From Deltaproteobacteria bacterium (GTDB taxonomy: Bacteria; Myxococcota; XYA12-FULL-58-9; JABJBS01), in the NCBI GenBank assembly GCA_018668695.1, contig JABJBS010000377.1, positions 1 through 48,241 of the forward strand: a stretch of 48,241 nucleotides of DNA. Reading direction: 5' to 3'. Positions 1 through 9,300 of this stretch are shown one piece after another. The notes beneath the pieces were generated by a model, which saw only the letters and a list, made by a program, of their open reading frames with translations, made no database searches and was not told where the DNA came from. The translations under genes and the position numbers were made by a program. How positions within the stretch are numbered: position 1 is the stretch's first letter; each line of letters opens with the position of its first letter.

Positions 1-1146
1 GTCAGATGTGTAGTACTCAGTGATTTTACCGATAAGTACACCTGCTACCAAACCAGCGACAATCGCTGAGAAGATTCCAGTTGCAGTGTATTCCACTATA
101 CCAGAAGCGGCGAACTCAACCACACCAGTAGGCAGAAGCTGCTGAGTGAGGAACCAAGTTGCGATAATCATCAGAGTAGATGAAATGTACATTCCCATAT
201 CGAGAGCGTGCTGTGGGTTACCGCCTTCTTTTACCTTCACAAAGAAAGTACCGATAACGGAAACCAAAATTCCAACCGCTGCGACAACGAGCGGGAAGAA
301 AATTGCAGCGCGTTGTGCGTTTAAGGCATCGCCCTCTACGCCTGTGCCCTGGAGGCTTGCCCATGCAGCGGCCGCAAGTGCCATAGCCGCAATGATCGAG
401 CCAACATAGGATTCGAAAAGGTCAGCACCCATTCCTGCAACATCACCTACGTTGTCACCAACGTTATCAGCGATAACTGCTGGGTTACGTGGATCATCTT
501 CAGGAATACCTGCTTCAACTTTACCAACAAGGTCGGCGCCAACATCAGCTGCCTTGGTAAAGATTCCGCCGCCTACGCGTGCGAAGAGTGCGATAGACGA
601 AGCGCCCATTGAGAAGCCGCTTACGACAGCAACAATTCGCTGCCAATCGCCGCTGATGCCGCCTACAGTTGTTTCACTCAAAAGAAGGGTCAAACCTGCT
701 ACGCCGCAAACACCGAGACCAACAACGCTCATGCCCATGACGGTTCCGCCAGAGAATGCTACGCCGAGTGCCTCAGAAAGACCGGTGCGCGCTGCGTTGG
801 TAGTACGAACATTCGCTGAAGTTGCAATGCGCATACCGAAGTAGCCTGCGAGTGCAGAGCAAATTGCGCCTAGAATAAACGCTACAGCTACCAACCAGTG
901 AGAGCTTGCGCTTCCGTTGTTTGCTACACCTAGCAATACGGCTACCACGAGAGCAAAAACGGCCAAGATGCGGTATTCGCGATTCAAGAACGCCATTGCG
1001 CCGTCACGAATGTGGCCAGAGATTTCACGCATTTTGTCTGTACCGACATCATGCTTGTTAACCCAGTTAGACTTCACCAATGCGAAAATCAGGGCGATAA
1101 CACCTGCAACAGGTGTAAAAAAGAAGAGCTGTTGAGCTAAAGACAC
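1..1146 (-). CDS. hppA: Membrane-bound proton/sodium-translocating pyrophosphatase (N-terminal part, runs off left edge)
   Basis: Membrane pyrophosphatase that hydrolyses PPi and pumps H+ or Na+ across the inner membrane. The 382 codons present start at a GTG at 1146, chosen because GGAGGAG lies 6 nt upstream. Several hydrophobic segments are visible, and residues about 200-245 carry the family signature: [20 protein letters not shown] followed by [20 protein letters not shown] and the [11 protein letters not shown] stretch. These acidic and Lys residues bind Mg-PPi. The C-terminal part is outside the window, including the position (Ala or Lys in the GNTTxA motif) that separates K+-independent from K+-dependent pumps, so the ion and K+ dependence cannot be called. 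It lies 19 nt downstream of pth in the same direction and may be read with the prs-rplY-pth group. Confidence 0.95.
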   Translation of the reverse strand, partial: MSLAQQLFFFTPVAGVIALIFALVKSNWVNKHDVGTDKMREISGHIRDGAMAFLNREYRILAVFALVVAVLLGVANNGSASSHWLVAVAFILGAICSALAGYFGMRIATSANVRTTNAARTGLSEALGVAFSGGTVMGMSVVGLGVCGVAGLTLLLSETTVGGISGDWQRIVAVVSGFSMGASSIALFARVGGGIFTKAADVGADLVGKVEAGIPEDDPRNPAVIADNVGDNVGDVAGMGADLFESYVGSIIAAMALAAAAWASLQGTGVEGDALNAQRAAIFFPLVVAAVGILVSVIGTFFVKVKEGGNPQHALDMGMYISSTLMIIATWFLTQQLLPTGVVEFAASGIVEYTATGIFSAIVAGLVAGVLIGKITEYYTSD

Positions 1147-1165
1147 GTTGGTCTCCTCCAGTTGT

Positions 1166-1732
1166 TTATTTCGAACTTCCGTTGAATCGACTCATGGCTT
1201 CTTTCACACCATGTTCGATAATCAACTCCACGGCACTTGCCGCATCCTCGATTGATTCGTCAATGAGTTGCCGAGTTTTCTTGTCGAAAGGGGCCAGAAC
1301 ATGATCTGCACCTCTTTCAACCTTCGGGGGCTTTCCTATACCAAGCCGAACCCGATGAAAATCTCTTCCAAGGTGATCAATGATTGATCTCAACCCGTTA
1401 TGACCACCATGGCCACCACTTGTCTTGATCTTCACCGTACCTGGGTCGAAGTCGAGTTCGTCGTGTATAACGATCAAACTCGACGGCTCCTCTTTATAGA
1501 ATCGCAACTGAGGTCCTACTGAGTCGCCGCTTAAGTTCATAAACGTTTGCGGCTTACTGAGAAGAACCTCTTCTCCTGCGATTCTCCCTTTGGCAATCTC
1601 ACCTTTTTTCCAAGCTTTATAAACTGGGTACCGGTGTCGATTTGCCAACAGATCCACCACATCAAAGCCAACGTTGTGCTTTGTCCCGTCATATTTTTTT
1701 CCCGGGTTACCGAGACCAACGACTAGGAACAT
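1166..1732 (-). CDS. pth: Peptidyl-tRNA hydrolase
   Basis: Cytosolic enzyme that frees tRNA from prematurely dropped peptidyl-tRNA. It is 188 residues, normal for bacterial Pth. The N-terminus has [20 protein letters not shown] with the catalytic His. [10 protein letters not shown] (substrate Asn) and the HDELD motif (catalytic Asp) follow, and then [12 protein letters not shown]. The ATG at 1732 has a modest AGG 7 nt upstream. It sits 28 nt downstream of rplY, and prs-rplY-pth is a widely conserved order, which supports all three calls. Confidence 0.97.
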   Translation of the reverse strand: MFLVVGLGNPGKKYDGTKHNVGFDVVDLLANRHRYPVYKAWKKGEIAKGRIAGEEVLLSKPQTFMNLSGDSVGPQLRFYKEEPSSLIVIHDELDFDPGTVKIKTSGGHGGHNGLRSIIDHLGRDFHRVRLGIGKPPKVERGADHVLAPFDKKTRQLIDESIEDAASAVELIIEHGVKEAMSRFNGSSK

Positions 1733-1760
1733 GGTGTGACCTGTTTAAGAGGTAGGGATC

Positions 1761-2351
1761 TTACTTGTCTTCTTCGGCTTTAACTCGGCCTGCCTTAGGA
1801 GCAACAACCATTGCAACCGCATGGTTGTCATCAGCTGTTGGCGTAACACCTTCAGGTAGGTCCAAGTTTTCCAAGCAAATTGACTCGCTTAGGTCCAAAT
1901 GGCTTGTCTCGATAGTGAGTGAATCAGGAATCTTGCCTGGCAAGCCCGTAAGCATCACTGCTCGGCGAAGACCGCGGAATGTACCGCCCTTTACAACACC
2001 TTGAGGACGTCCTGTGAACTCAAGAGGTACTGAAAGGCTGACAGGTGCATTTACGTCTACGCTCCAAAAATCTACATGAAGTAGCTTGTTGCGAAATGCA
2101 TCTACCTGAACGTCTTGGATCAGTGCAGGAATTTTTTCGCCGCCTTCAATATCGATGAAATACAAGTGACTCAGACCGTAATGCAGTCGAGACTTTGCAA
2201 ATTCCTTTGGATCAATGCTGAAATAAACGGGCTCACGTCCCTTGCCATAGGCGATTGCTGGAGCTTGACCAGCTAGACGTAACTTTCGTGCTCCGCTTTT
2301 GCCGGCTGGCTCACGTGAGGTTGCTTTAAATGTATCAAGAATTTCGGACAT
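1761..2351 (-). CDS. rplY: 50S ribosomal protein L25 (long CTC form)
   Basis: 5S-rRNA-binding ribosomal protein with the extra C-terminal CTC-type beta domain; 196 residues rather than the roughly 95 of E. coli L25. The start is placed at the ATG at 2351 (MSEILDTFKA...) because GAGGAG lies about 7 nt upstream; an ATG six codons earlier has no comparable site. The N-terminal domain shows SGARKLRLAGQAPAIAYGKG and HVDFWSVD. The C-terminal half has KGGTFRGLRRAVM and ends in an acidic/basic tail. It lies 31 nt after prs in the same direction, probably one transcript. Confidence 0.96.
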   Translation of the reverse strand: MSEILDTFKATSREPAGKSGARKLRLAGQAPAIAYGKGREPVYFSIDPKEFAKSRLHYGLSHLYFIDIEGGEKIPALIQDVQVDAFRNKLLHVDFWSVDVNAPVSLSVPLEFTGRPQGVVKGGTFRGLRRAVMLTGLPGKIPDSLTIETSHLDLSESICLENLDLPEGVTPTADDNHAVAMVVAPKAGRVKAEEDK

Positions 2352-2382
2352 AACGTCACTCCTCTGCAATCAATTCCTGCCC

Positions 2383-3336
2383 TTAAACAAAGAGAGAACT
2401 GACAGACTCTCCTAAATGAATGCGCCGCAAAGCTTTAGCCAACAGCGGGGCAATAGACAGAACTTCGATTTTTCCGCACGCTTTCGCTTCTTCACTAAGC
2501 GGAATCGTGTCGGTTACAATTAACTTTTCAATGGGTGAATCAACCAAGCGCTCAATCGCTGGACCACTGAGAACGGGGTGTGTCGAATATGCTAGAACTC
2601 GGCGGGCACCCTTATCTTTTAAGGCGCGAGATGCTTCGGTAAGTGTACCGGCAGTATCCACCATGTCGTCGAGTAAGATGGCATCGAGACCTTCTACTTC
2701 ACCGACAATGTTCATAATTTTTGCGATATTGGCCTTTGGACGACGTTTATCGATGATCGCAAGGCCCATTCCGAGAACCTTGGCATAGGAGCGAGCACGC
2801 TCAACACCACCAGCATCTGGGGAAACAATGACCGCTTCATCGAGATTCTCGAATTCCTCTCGCATGTGACCGAGTAAAACTGGCTTAGCGAATAGGTGAT
2901 CGAATGGAATATCAAAAAAGCCTTGAATCTGGCCGGCGTGTAAATCAACCGACAAAACCCGTGAAGCACCTGCCGCAGAAAGAAGATCGGCAACCAATTT
3001 TGATGTGATCGGTGTTCGCGGTGCAACTTTGCGATCTTGGCGGGCATACCCATAGTAAGGAATGACTGCGCAGATGGTTTTTGCAGAGGCTCGCTTCAGA
3101 GCATCGATCGTAATCAAGAGCTCCATGAGGTTTTCGTTGGCTGGTGTACAAGTCGATTGAACGATGTAAACGTCTGAATTTCGGACGTTTTCTCCAACTT
3201 CAACGTACATTTCCCCGTCGGAAAAACGCATCGAACGCATCGCCCCAAGCGGGACATCCAGTAGTTCAGAGATCTTGCGGGCTAGGTCCGGATTAGACGT
3301 ACCTGCAAAAACCTTGATGCTCTGCTCATTGGCCAT
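2383..3336 (-). CDS. prs: Ribose-phosphate pyrophosphokinase (PRPP synthetase, class I)
   Basis: Makes 5-phosphoribosyl-1-pyrophosphate from ribose-5-phosphate and ATP for nucleotide, His and Trp synthesis. The 317 residues match the usual length. Visible signatures are FSDGEMYVEV, the YYGYARQDRK ATP-site loop, DLHAGQIQGFFDIPFDHL, SPDAGGVERAR, and the PRPP-binding loop DDMVDTAGTLTEA. The ATG at 3336 has GAGGATC upstream with a longish spacing. It begins only 40 nt downstream of the tRNA-Gln 3' end, so the tRNA is probably processed from the head of the same transcript. Confidence 0.97.
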   Translation of the reverse strand: MANEQSIKVFAGTSNPDLARKISELLDVPLGAMRSMRFSDGEMYVEVGENVRNSDVYIVQSTCTPANENLMELLITIDALKRASAKTICAVIPYYGYARQDRKVAPRTPITSKLVADLLSAAGASRVLSVDLHAGQIQGFFDIPFDHLFAKPVLLGHMREEFENLDEAVIVSPDAGGVERARSYAKVLGMGLAIIDKRRPKANIAKIMNIVGEVEGLDAILLDDMVDTAGTLTEASRALKDKGARRVLAYSTHPVLSGPAIERLVDSPIEKLIVTDTIPLSEEAKACGKIEVLSIAPLLAKALRRIHLGESVSSLFV

Positions 3337-3376
3337 GGCGTGTTGATCCTCGATCTCCGAGATAGGTAAAAAAGAA

Positions 3377-3452
3377 TGGTTGGGGTACTAGGACTCGAAC
3401 CTAGGAATGCCGATACCAAAAACCGGTGCCTTACCAACTTGGCGATACCCCA
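3377..3452 (-). tRNA. tRNA-Gln (anticodon TTG)
   Basis: A 76-nt cloverleaf reads on the minus strand. The acceptor stem TGGGGTA/TACCCCA is fully paired and begins with the U1-A72 pair typical of tRNA-Gln. The D arm is GCCA-AGTTGGTA-AGGC. The anticodon stem CCGGT/ATCGG encloses the loop TTTTGGT with anticodon TTG. The T arm is CTAGG-TTCGAGT-CCTAG. The discriminator is A and the 3' CCA is encoded. No convincing promoter could be assigned upstream. Confidence 0.97.
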
Positions 3453-3727
3453 CCAAACCTACCTGAATTCATAATGAAATCAGGACCTTAGAGTTGCGCT
3501 AAACAGATTCCTAAGATTTGCATCTCGAAATCTATCGGAGACGGGAATGCCTCTTGCGCTACTCGCTGCGCGCATTTAACAACAACTTCGAAAGCTGTCA
3601 ACGAAATTGGAATCGAGAAAAGCCGGTGTTTCGAAGTAGTTAGGGCAAATTTTACCGGATGCCGATCAACCGAGGGGAAATTAGGGCGGCCTCGACCAAC
3701 ACCACCTGCTTATGTAATAGTGTCGTC

Positions 3728-4414
3728 ATGTCTATTTCCTACATGGTAGTGGCCGATCCTGTGCCTGAGGTCGCCAACAGAATTGCGGCAGATTGTGGCA
3801 GATTAACCGAGCACACCATCGTTACGACCACCGGTGACGACACCATCAAGGCGATCAAACGCTATAAACCACAGATTGTTATTCTCTCCTTAGAGCTTCA
3901 ATCGCCCTCAATTACCGAGGTTGCCGCGACGATTCGGAAGAAAGTGCGACGCTGCGTGGCCATTGGTACCTACCGAGAGCTCTCCATCCCGACCATCGAA
4001 AAGCTCAAGAAGGAAAATGTTGTTGAATTTGTGGCACAACCGGCCAAACGGTCAGAGATATTTCGAATTGTGGCCAGAAGATGCGGTGTTCAGACCCGGG
4101 TTCATCCTCGATTCGAGGCCAGCATCGAGGTTCACCGTGCTGACGGGGTACTCATTGGCAAGACTCGGAATCTCTCACGAGAAGGTATGTTGATCCGCAC
4201 AATCCATCCGGCCGTCGTCAATCAGTCACTTTTCGTAAAACTCAGCCTCCCCACACAGGAATTGAGGCTTCGATGCAGAATTCTCGACGCAGAACCAACC
4301 TCTGGCGGTGGAACCATCGCTCGAGCCATGTTTGAACAGGTACGCGGGCCGGAGCGAATGACCCTTTTTCGCTACATTGACCACTTGGATCATAAAGGCC
4401 GTGAACTGCGTTAG
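3728..4414 (+). CDS. Degenerate receiver-PilZ protein (putative c-di-GMP effector)
   Basis: About 228 residues. The N-terminal half looks like a response-regulator receiver fold (YMVVADPVPEVANRIAADC...KPQIVILSLELQS), but the position where the phospho-acceptor Asp is expected reads Ser/Glu, so phosphorylation is doubtful. The C-terminal half has both PilZ signatures for c-di-GMP binding: RVHPR (R124, R128) and NLSREG starting at N148. The start is uncertain: there is an ATG at 3728, an in-frame ATG at 3659 and one at 3743, none with a good Shine-Dalgarno site. It precedes a secreted gamma-glutamyltransferase by about 145 nt with no clear functional link. Seen: the motifs. Inferred: a diguanylate-responsive adaptor. 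Confidence 0.8.
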   Translation: MSISYMVVADPVPEVANRIAADCGRLTEHTIVTTTGDDTIKAIKRYKPQIVILSLELQSPSITEVAATIRKKVRRCVAIGTYRELSIPTIEKLKKENVVEFVAQPAKRSEIFRIVARRCGVQTRVHPRFEASIEVHRADGVLIGKTRNLSREGMLIRTIHPAVVNQSLFVKLSLPTQELRLRCRILDAEPTSGGGTIARAMFEQVRGPERMTLFRYIDHLDHKGRELR

Positions 4415-4558
4415 AGACGAAGCTTCCGAGTTAGCCTCTCACCGGCTATGTAAATTTCAAATCAAAGAACGTTAACTTCCGGCCTAGACCATGCTTGATG
4501 AGTATCGGTGCTTGCATTAATGGGTTGCAGGCACATGAATGCCCCCGGGAGCTTGACC

Positions 4559-6304
4559 ATGAAAAAATCTGTCTTCGTACTCATTGTAACCATCAGTCAT
4601 TTCATAGCTTCGCTTAGCTTGGCCGCGCCCAGTGCGGGTCACGCCGGAATGGTCGTCAGCGCTCACCCGATGGCGACCCAAGCTGGTGTTGAGATCTTAC
4701 GCGGCGGCGGCAATGCAGCAGATGCGGCAGCAGCAGTGGCCTTTGTTCTCGCAGTCGTTGAGCCCTACTCATCAGGCATTGGTGGGGGCGGATTTGCACT
4801 GCTTAAAAACAACAACGACATCCGCTTCTTGGATTTTCGCGAAGTAGCGCCCAAACAAGCCACGCGAGACATGTATATTCGAGACGGTAAAGCAGACACC
4901 AAACTCTCGCGGGACGGTATCCTATCCGTTGCGGTGCCCGGCGCTGTTGCCGGCTATCTTGAGCTCCAGGAGCAATACGGAAAACTAAGTCGTCAGGATG
5001 TTCTCAAACGCGCCATCGAATATGCCCTCGATGGTTTCGCCGTAACCACGCGCTACCAAAACTATGCAAAGAAACGTTTAACCCAGCTTCGCAAAGACCC
5101 AGAAATCAGCCGTATCTTTTTGGTCAAAGATAAAAACGGCGAATACCAAGCGCCAGCCATTGGCCATGTTGTCAAACAGCCCGAGCTTGCTCAAACGCTT
5201 TCCTTAATTTCAAAAGACGGAGCGTCTGCTTTTTATAAGGGCAGTCTTGCCGACGCGCTGGCAGCAGATATGAAAGCCCGTGGGGGTATCGTCTCAAAAC
5301 AAGACTTAGAAACTTTTAAAATTAGATACCGTGAACCTTTAGTTGGCTCTTACCGGGGGCATGCATTGGTTTCGTCTCCGCCTCCATCGTCTGGCGGCCA
5401 AATTATTTTGAGCCTGCTTAATGTGATGGAGCAAAGGTCGGTGAGTAAGTCGTACCGCAGCGTGGACAGCCTTCACCTTTATATCGAAGCCAGTAAGCGA
5501 GTGTTCGCAGACCGCGCTCTCCTGGGCGACCCTCACTACCTTTCATACCTTCCCGGACTCATTCCACATCTCATCGCTAAAGACCGCGGTCCTCTTTTAC
5601 TAGAAGCCATTGAACCCACCGCCACTCCAGCTACAAGCATCGCCCCTGCTCAAGGCAGCGCATTGCCTATCGATGTGCCACGTACACAAGGGGCAAGTCA
5701 CTCGGCCGGGATGGATACCACCCATTTAAGCGTGGTGGATAAAGACGGGAATGCTGTGGGTATGACCACAACCGTGAATTACAGCTGGGGCTCGTGCATC
5801 GTTGCCAAAGGCACAGGCATGATTTGGAACGATGAAATGGATGATTTCGCGGCAGCTCCAGGGGTGCCCAATGCTTACGGAATCGTGGGAAGCCATGCAA
5901 ACGCGGTTGAGCCTGGTAAGGTCCCGCTCTCAAGCATGTCGCCCACATTTGTTTTCCAAAAAGACTCGCTCACGAGCCCGCTTCAAATGGTGATTGGCTC
6001 ACCCGGCGGCTCACGTATCCCAACAACTGTTGCTCAGGCCATCATGCACGTGGTCGATCACGGTGCTAACGCACAAGAGGCCATCAGTATTGGGCGTATT
6101 CACCATCAGCACCTTCCTGATTTGGTCTTCGTCGAAGACTTCGCATTGGAAGAGGCAACACTCAAAGCACTCGAAGCCAAAGGTCACACCCTTAAGCTTG
6201 GAGGTCGGTGGAGCAACGCAACCATTATCACCATCGATCCCAAAACGAATATTCGCTACGGCGCAGCCGACCCCAGAGGAGTAGGCACCGCTCTCGCAGA
6301 ATAA
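4559..6304 (+). CDS. ggt: Secreted gamma-glutamyltransferase (glutathione hydrolase)
   Basis: Self-processing N-terminal-nucleophile hydrolase that cleaves gamma-glutamyl bonds, mainly glutathione, in the periplasm. The start is set at 4559 because GGGAG lies just upstream and the protein then opens with a signal peptide (MKKSVFVLIVTISHF...LSLAAP); upstream ATGs would spoil it. The large subunit has GGNAADAAAAVAF and EPYSSGIGGGGFAL. The autocleavage site and nucleophile is T387 in DTTHLSVVD, followed by GNAVGMTTTVNYSWGS. The small subunit carries PLSSMSPTFVF and the GSPGGSRIPT oxyanion region. At 581 residues it is full length. The strong hairpin at 6328-6361 ends the transcript. Confidence 0.95.
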   Translation: MKKSVFVLIVTISHFIASLSLAAPSAGHAGMVVSAHPMATQAGVEILRGGGNAADAAAAVAFVLAVVEPYSSGIGGGGFALLKNNNDIRFLDFREVAPKQATRDMYIRDGKADTKLSRDGILSVAVPGAVAGYLELQEQYGKLSRQDVLKRAIEYALDGFAVTTRYQNYAKKRLTQLRKDPEISRIFLVKDKNGEYQAPAIGHVVKQPELAQTLSLISKDGASAFYKGSLADALAADMKARGGIVSKQDLETFKIRYREPLVGSYRGHALVSSPPPSSGGQIILSLLNVMEQRSVSKSYRSVDSLHLYIEASKRVFADRALLGDPHYLSYLPGLIPHLIAKDRGPLLLEAIEPTATPATSIAPAQGSALPIDVPRTQGASHSAGMDTTHLSVVDKDGNAVGMTTTVNYSWGSCIVAKGTGMIWNDEMDDFAAAPGVPNAYGIVGSHANAVEPGKVPLSSMSPTFVFQKDSLTSPLQMVIGSPGGSRIPTTVAQAIMHVVDHGANAQEAISIGRIHHQHLPDLVFVEDFALEEATLKALEAKGHTLKLGGRWSNATIITIDPKTNIRYGAADPRGVGTALAE

Positions 6305-6327
6305 AGCCCTAAGCCTTGAAGCAAAAA

Positions 6328-6361
6328 AAAGCCCACCCAGTCCGAGGACCAGGTGGGCTTT
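6328..6361. terminator. Bidirectional rho-independent terminator
   Basis: Perfect 10-bp stem AAAGCCCACC / GGTGGGCTTT with a 14-nt loop, flanked by an A-run on the left and T-rich sequence on the right. It lies between the convergent ggt (stop 6304) and the lipase-like gene (stop 6381), so it can serve both strands. Confidence 0.9.
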
Positions 6362-6380
6362 AATTGTTTAATCTCAGAAA

Positions 6381-9300
6381 TTACGGAACGACATCAACCA
6401 ATGGGTTGCCTGTGCCGCCTCCTATGGTGTTAACCTCAACGCTTTTACCTTCGCTCGCGATAAACGATGTAATCTGACTCCAAGCTTCTTGGCGAAGCTC
6501 TTCGTTTGCCGCATTACATGCGAGGTCCAGCTCTGCCACGCCGCAAGCATTGGTTACACAGCCAAAGTACGGAGCAAGAAACGTTGCATGAACGCCCCAG
6601 CTGTCGTCGGTGTTCAAGCGTGTAATAGCTCGAACCGGACTATCTCCGTCGGGATCGTGGTTTGTTGCAATACGGTCTAGCCCGAGCTGCTTAGCCAAGA
6701 CACTGCTGCCCGCCAACGGCCGCTTAGCAACCTCGGCTGGGAAGAAGTCATCGTCTTCAATCTCAACAATCAAGAGCGCTTGATGGTCATCTAAGTGCTC
6801 GGTGAAGTTGATTGGATCCACTTGATCCAAAGCAGTTTGAAGAACAGCAAAGAATGATTCCCAGAGTGGGGTATCAGGGTCTAAACCAGCGGCTGCTTTC
6901 AGCCCGTCCACCAAGAGTGGGCGTACTGTATCAGAATACTCGAAAGAGTAAGCAAGCGCGCCCGAAGGAGCAGCCATCGCTACCTGAGAAATCCCTGGCT
7001 CCATGGTTGCTGCTACAAAACCGAGTGCAGCGCCCACACCGTGGCCTGTGACAGAGATGCGTGAAGCATCAAACATCGGCACGCCAACGTTCCAAGCCGT
7101 TAATGCCGTAGTGATATCACCCGTTGCTCCCGAAAGAGCCGTGAGTGAATCGAGGGCACCTTGAGCAGCTGCCAATAGGCTATAAGCTGGACCAATCACT
7201 GTCTCTGGGTCAACGGGGTTTTCAGCATCGGCAACTTCCGCCGCGAATAAAGCAACACTTCCTGCCGCATTACCAACTGCTGTGACTAAATCACTGGCCG
7301 CTGTTGCCGCGGCACCCAAAGGTGCCAAGAGCGCAGGGTCTGTACAACTACCCAAGCGGAAGTCCACAATAGCGGCCGATGCGGCCGCCCCAGTTGATGC
7401 ATAGGTGGCAAGAGCAGTATCCACTGCCGCAGAAGCACCGGCCACTGTCTGTGAACCGGTATCCACGTCTTGAAGCTGGAGGGCAAGGTTCGCAATCAAA
7501 CCGTCCCAGCCCGCTTCACCTAAATCCATAACCGCTTGGGCTTGGTTATAGGCTGTTGCAGCCGTGATGTACGTAGCCAACAATGAGTCCCGCGTACCTG
7601 CCGAAATATTACCCGTGTTGGGGCCCAAACAAGCAACCTCGCCTGGAGCGCAACCTACTGTGGTGATTCCGCCCAAAGCTGCCAGAGCATCAACGCCGCC
7701 GCCAAGCGAACCCACGCCTTGTCGAAAATCGGGGACGTATGCGCCGCCCTCAAATGTTGCGATATAATTTTCCAGCTGCGGTCCCATAGCCTGAGCAGAG
7801 GCCAAGATGGACGCCGCGTAGCCTGTCCAATCACCGTTGCTGATATCTGCAGTGGCCGCAGCAACTGCCGCTGCTGCATTATCCGATGCTGCCTGCAGCG
7901 CTTCATCCGCTGTGGTCGCAGTGCCAAGTGCCGCCGCAACATCTTCTTCCGTAACGTTTGGTACGCTGTAGGGATCTACGGCTCCTGGAATCCCAAGACT
8001 CCAAGCACCCGATGGGCTTAAGTTACCACCCGCTCCCGAAATTAAACTGAGTGTCGCCGTAACATTTGCGCTGATAGTCGCAGCATTCACTTGTCCACAG
8101 CTGTTCAGGTACTCTTCCGAAACCTGACCGGAAATAGTCAGTGCCTTAATCGCATCGTAAAGAAGACCAGAGGTCGGAACTTCCGCGTTTTCATGGTTCA
8201 GTTCAGTGGTTGCAATAACTGCTCCCGCCGAAGCACCGGCTGCAGTTAAATCGCCAACGATGGATTCAACCGTGCCGCCATTCGGGCCCAACAAGCCTCC
8301 CTGATCTGAAATCAATAAAGCCGGGATACCCGTGGTAATCAGAGGTCCACATGACGGAATCGAACTACCTGCGGGCATACAACCGTCAGGAATCAGAGGA
8401 ACAGTCGATAATTGAACACCTAAGCCGTAAAGAGTACCTGACCAAGTATCCGTGATCGTCGGGATGGATTTAGCCGCCACCATAATATCGACAACAGACT
8501 GACGCATGCCATCTCGAAGCGAAAGCATCGCGGCCGGGTTGAAAAAGTGTGAACCCGTTGCATCAGCAATTCCATCAGGCCCGTTCTCGGCACCTTCCAC
8601 TGGAAAGTTCGCTGTACGATCTACGCCGAGCGTTCGCTCCCGTACGGTGTCACGTACATCGTTAAACCATGGCATCAACTGATAGAGTCCCAAGCCGGTT
8701 TGCTCGTCACCCGTATCACCACCCGCTGTGTAAACAGCGTCGCCGTCAGAATCTACAGAGCAAGTACATGACTTCGCTGTATAGCTCGCCGGTGCATCAG
8801 CCGAAAAAGCGTAAAGGGCATCAACAGCGCCCTCGCAACCAGGTTGGCCTGCGCTTGCCGACATTTTATCGATACCGTGAAGCGGTAAATCCATCGCAAA
8901 TCCTGCGATGCACTTCTTCGATACGATGTCGGAGATGGCAAACATATTCCAACGTGCTTGAGTCATCGTGTGTACAAACATATTCACGGGCCAGCCATCA
9001 GCAGGCTTCGTACAGCCAGAAGTATCGTTAGGTACAGTCATGAAAAATGGGATCGTCTCAGTACCTTGTTGCTCAGGTCCGTACCCACCGCCTAGATAGT
9101 AAAATCGCGTCGGGAAGTTTCCTTGGTAACCTCTCCAGCGACCCGAAATAGCCGGGCAGGCTGCCGTGCCATCATTTCCTTCTGTCTCAAAGTGACATGG
9201 CTCGCTGTTCGGGCTGATGTAGTAAGGAACATCGAGGGTTCCCATAAAGACATCGCCTTCGCCTGTACCGAGCGTCAGAGAAGTTGTCACACGTGCACCA

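Noticed and set aside
146-1135. Plus-strand open frames over the pyrophosphatase gene
   Set aside because: They are antisense to an unmistakable conserved protein and have no ribosome sites or domains.
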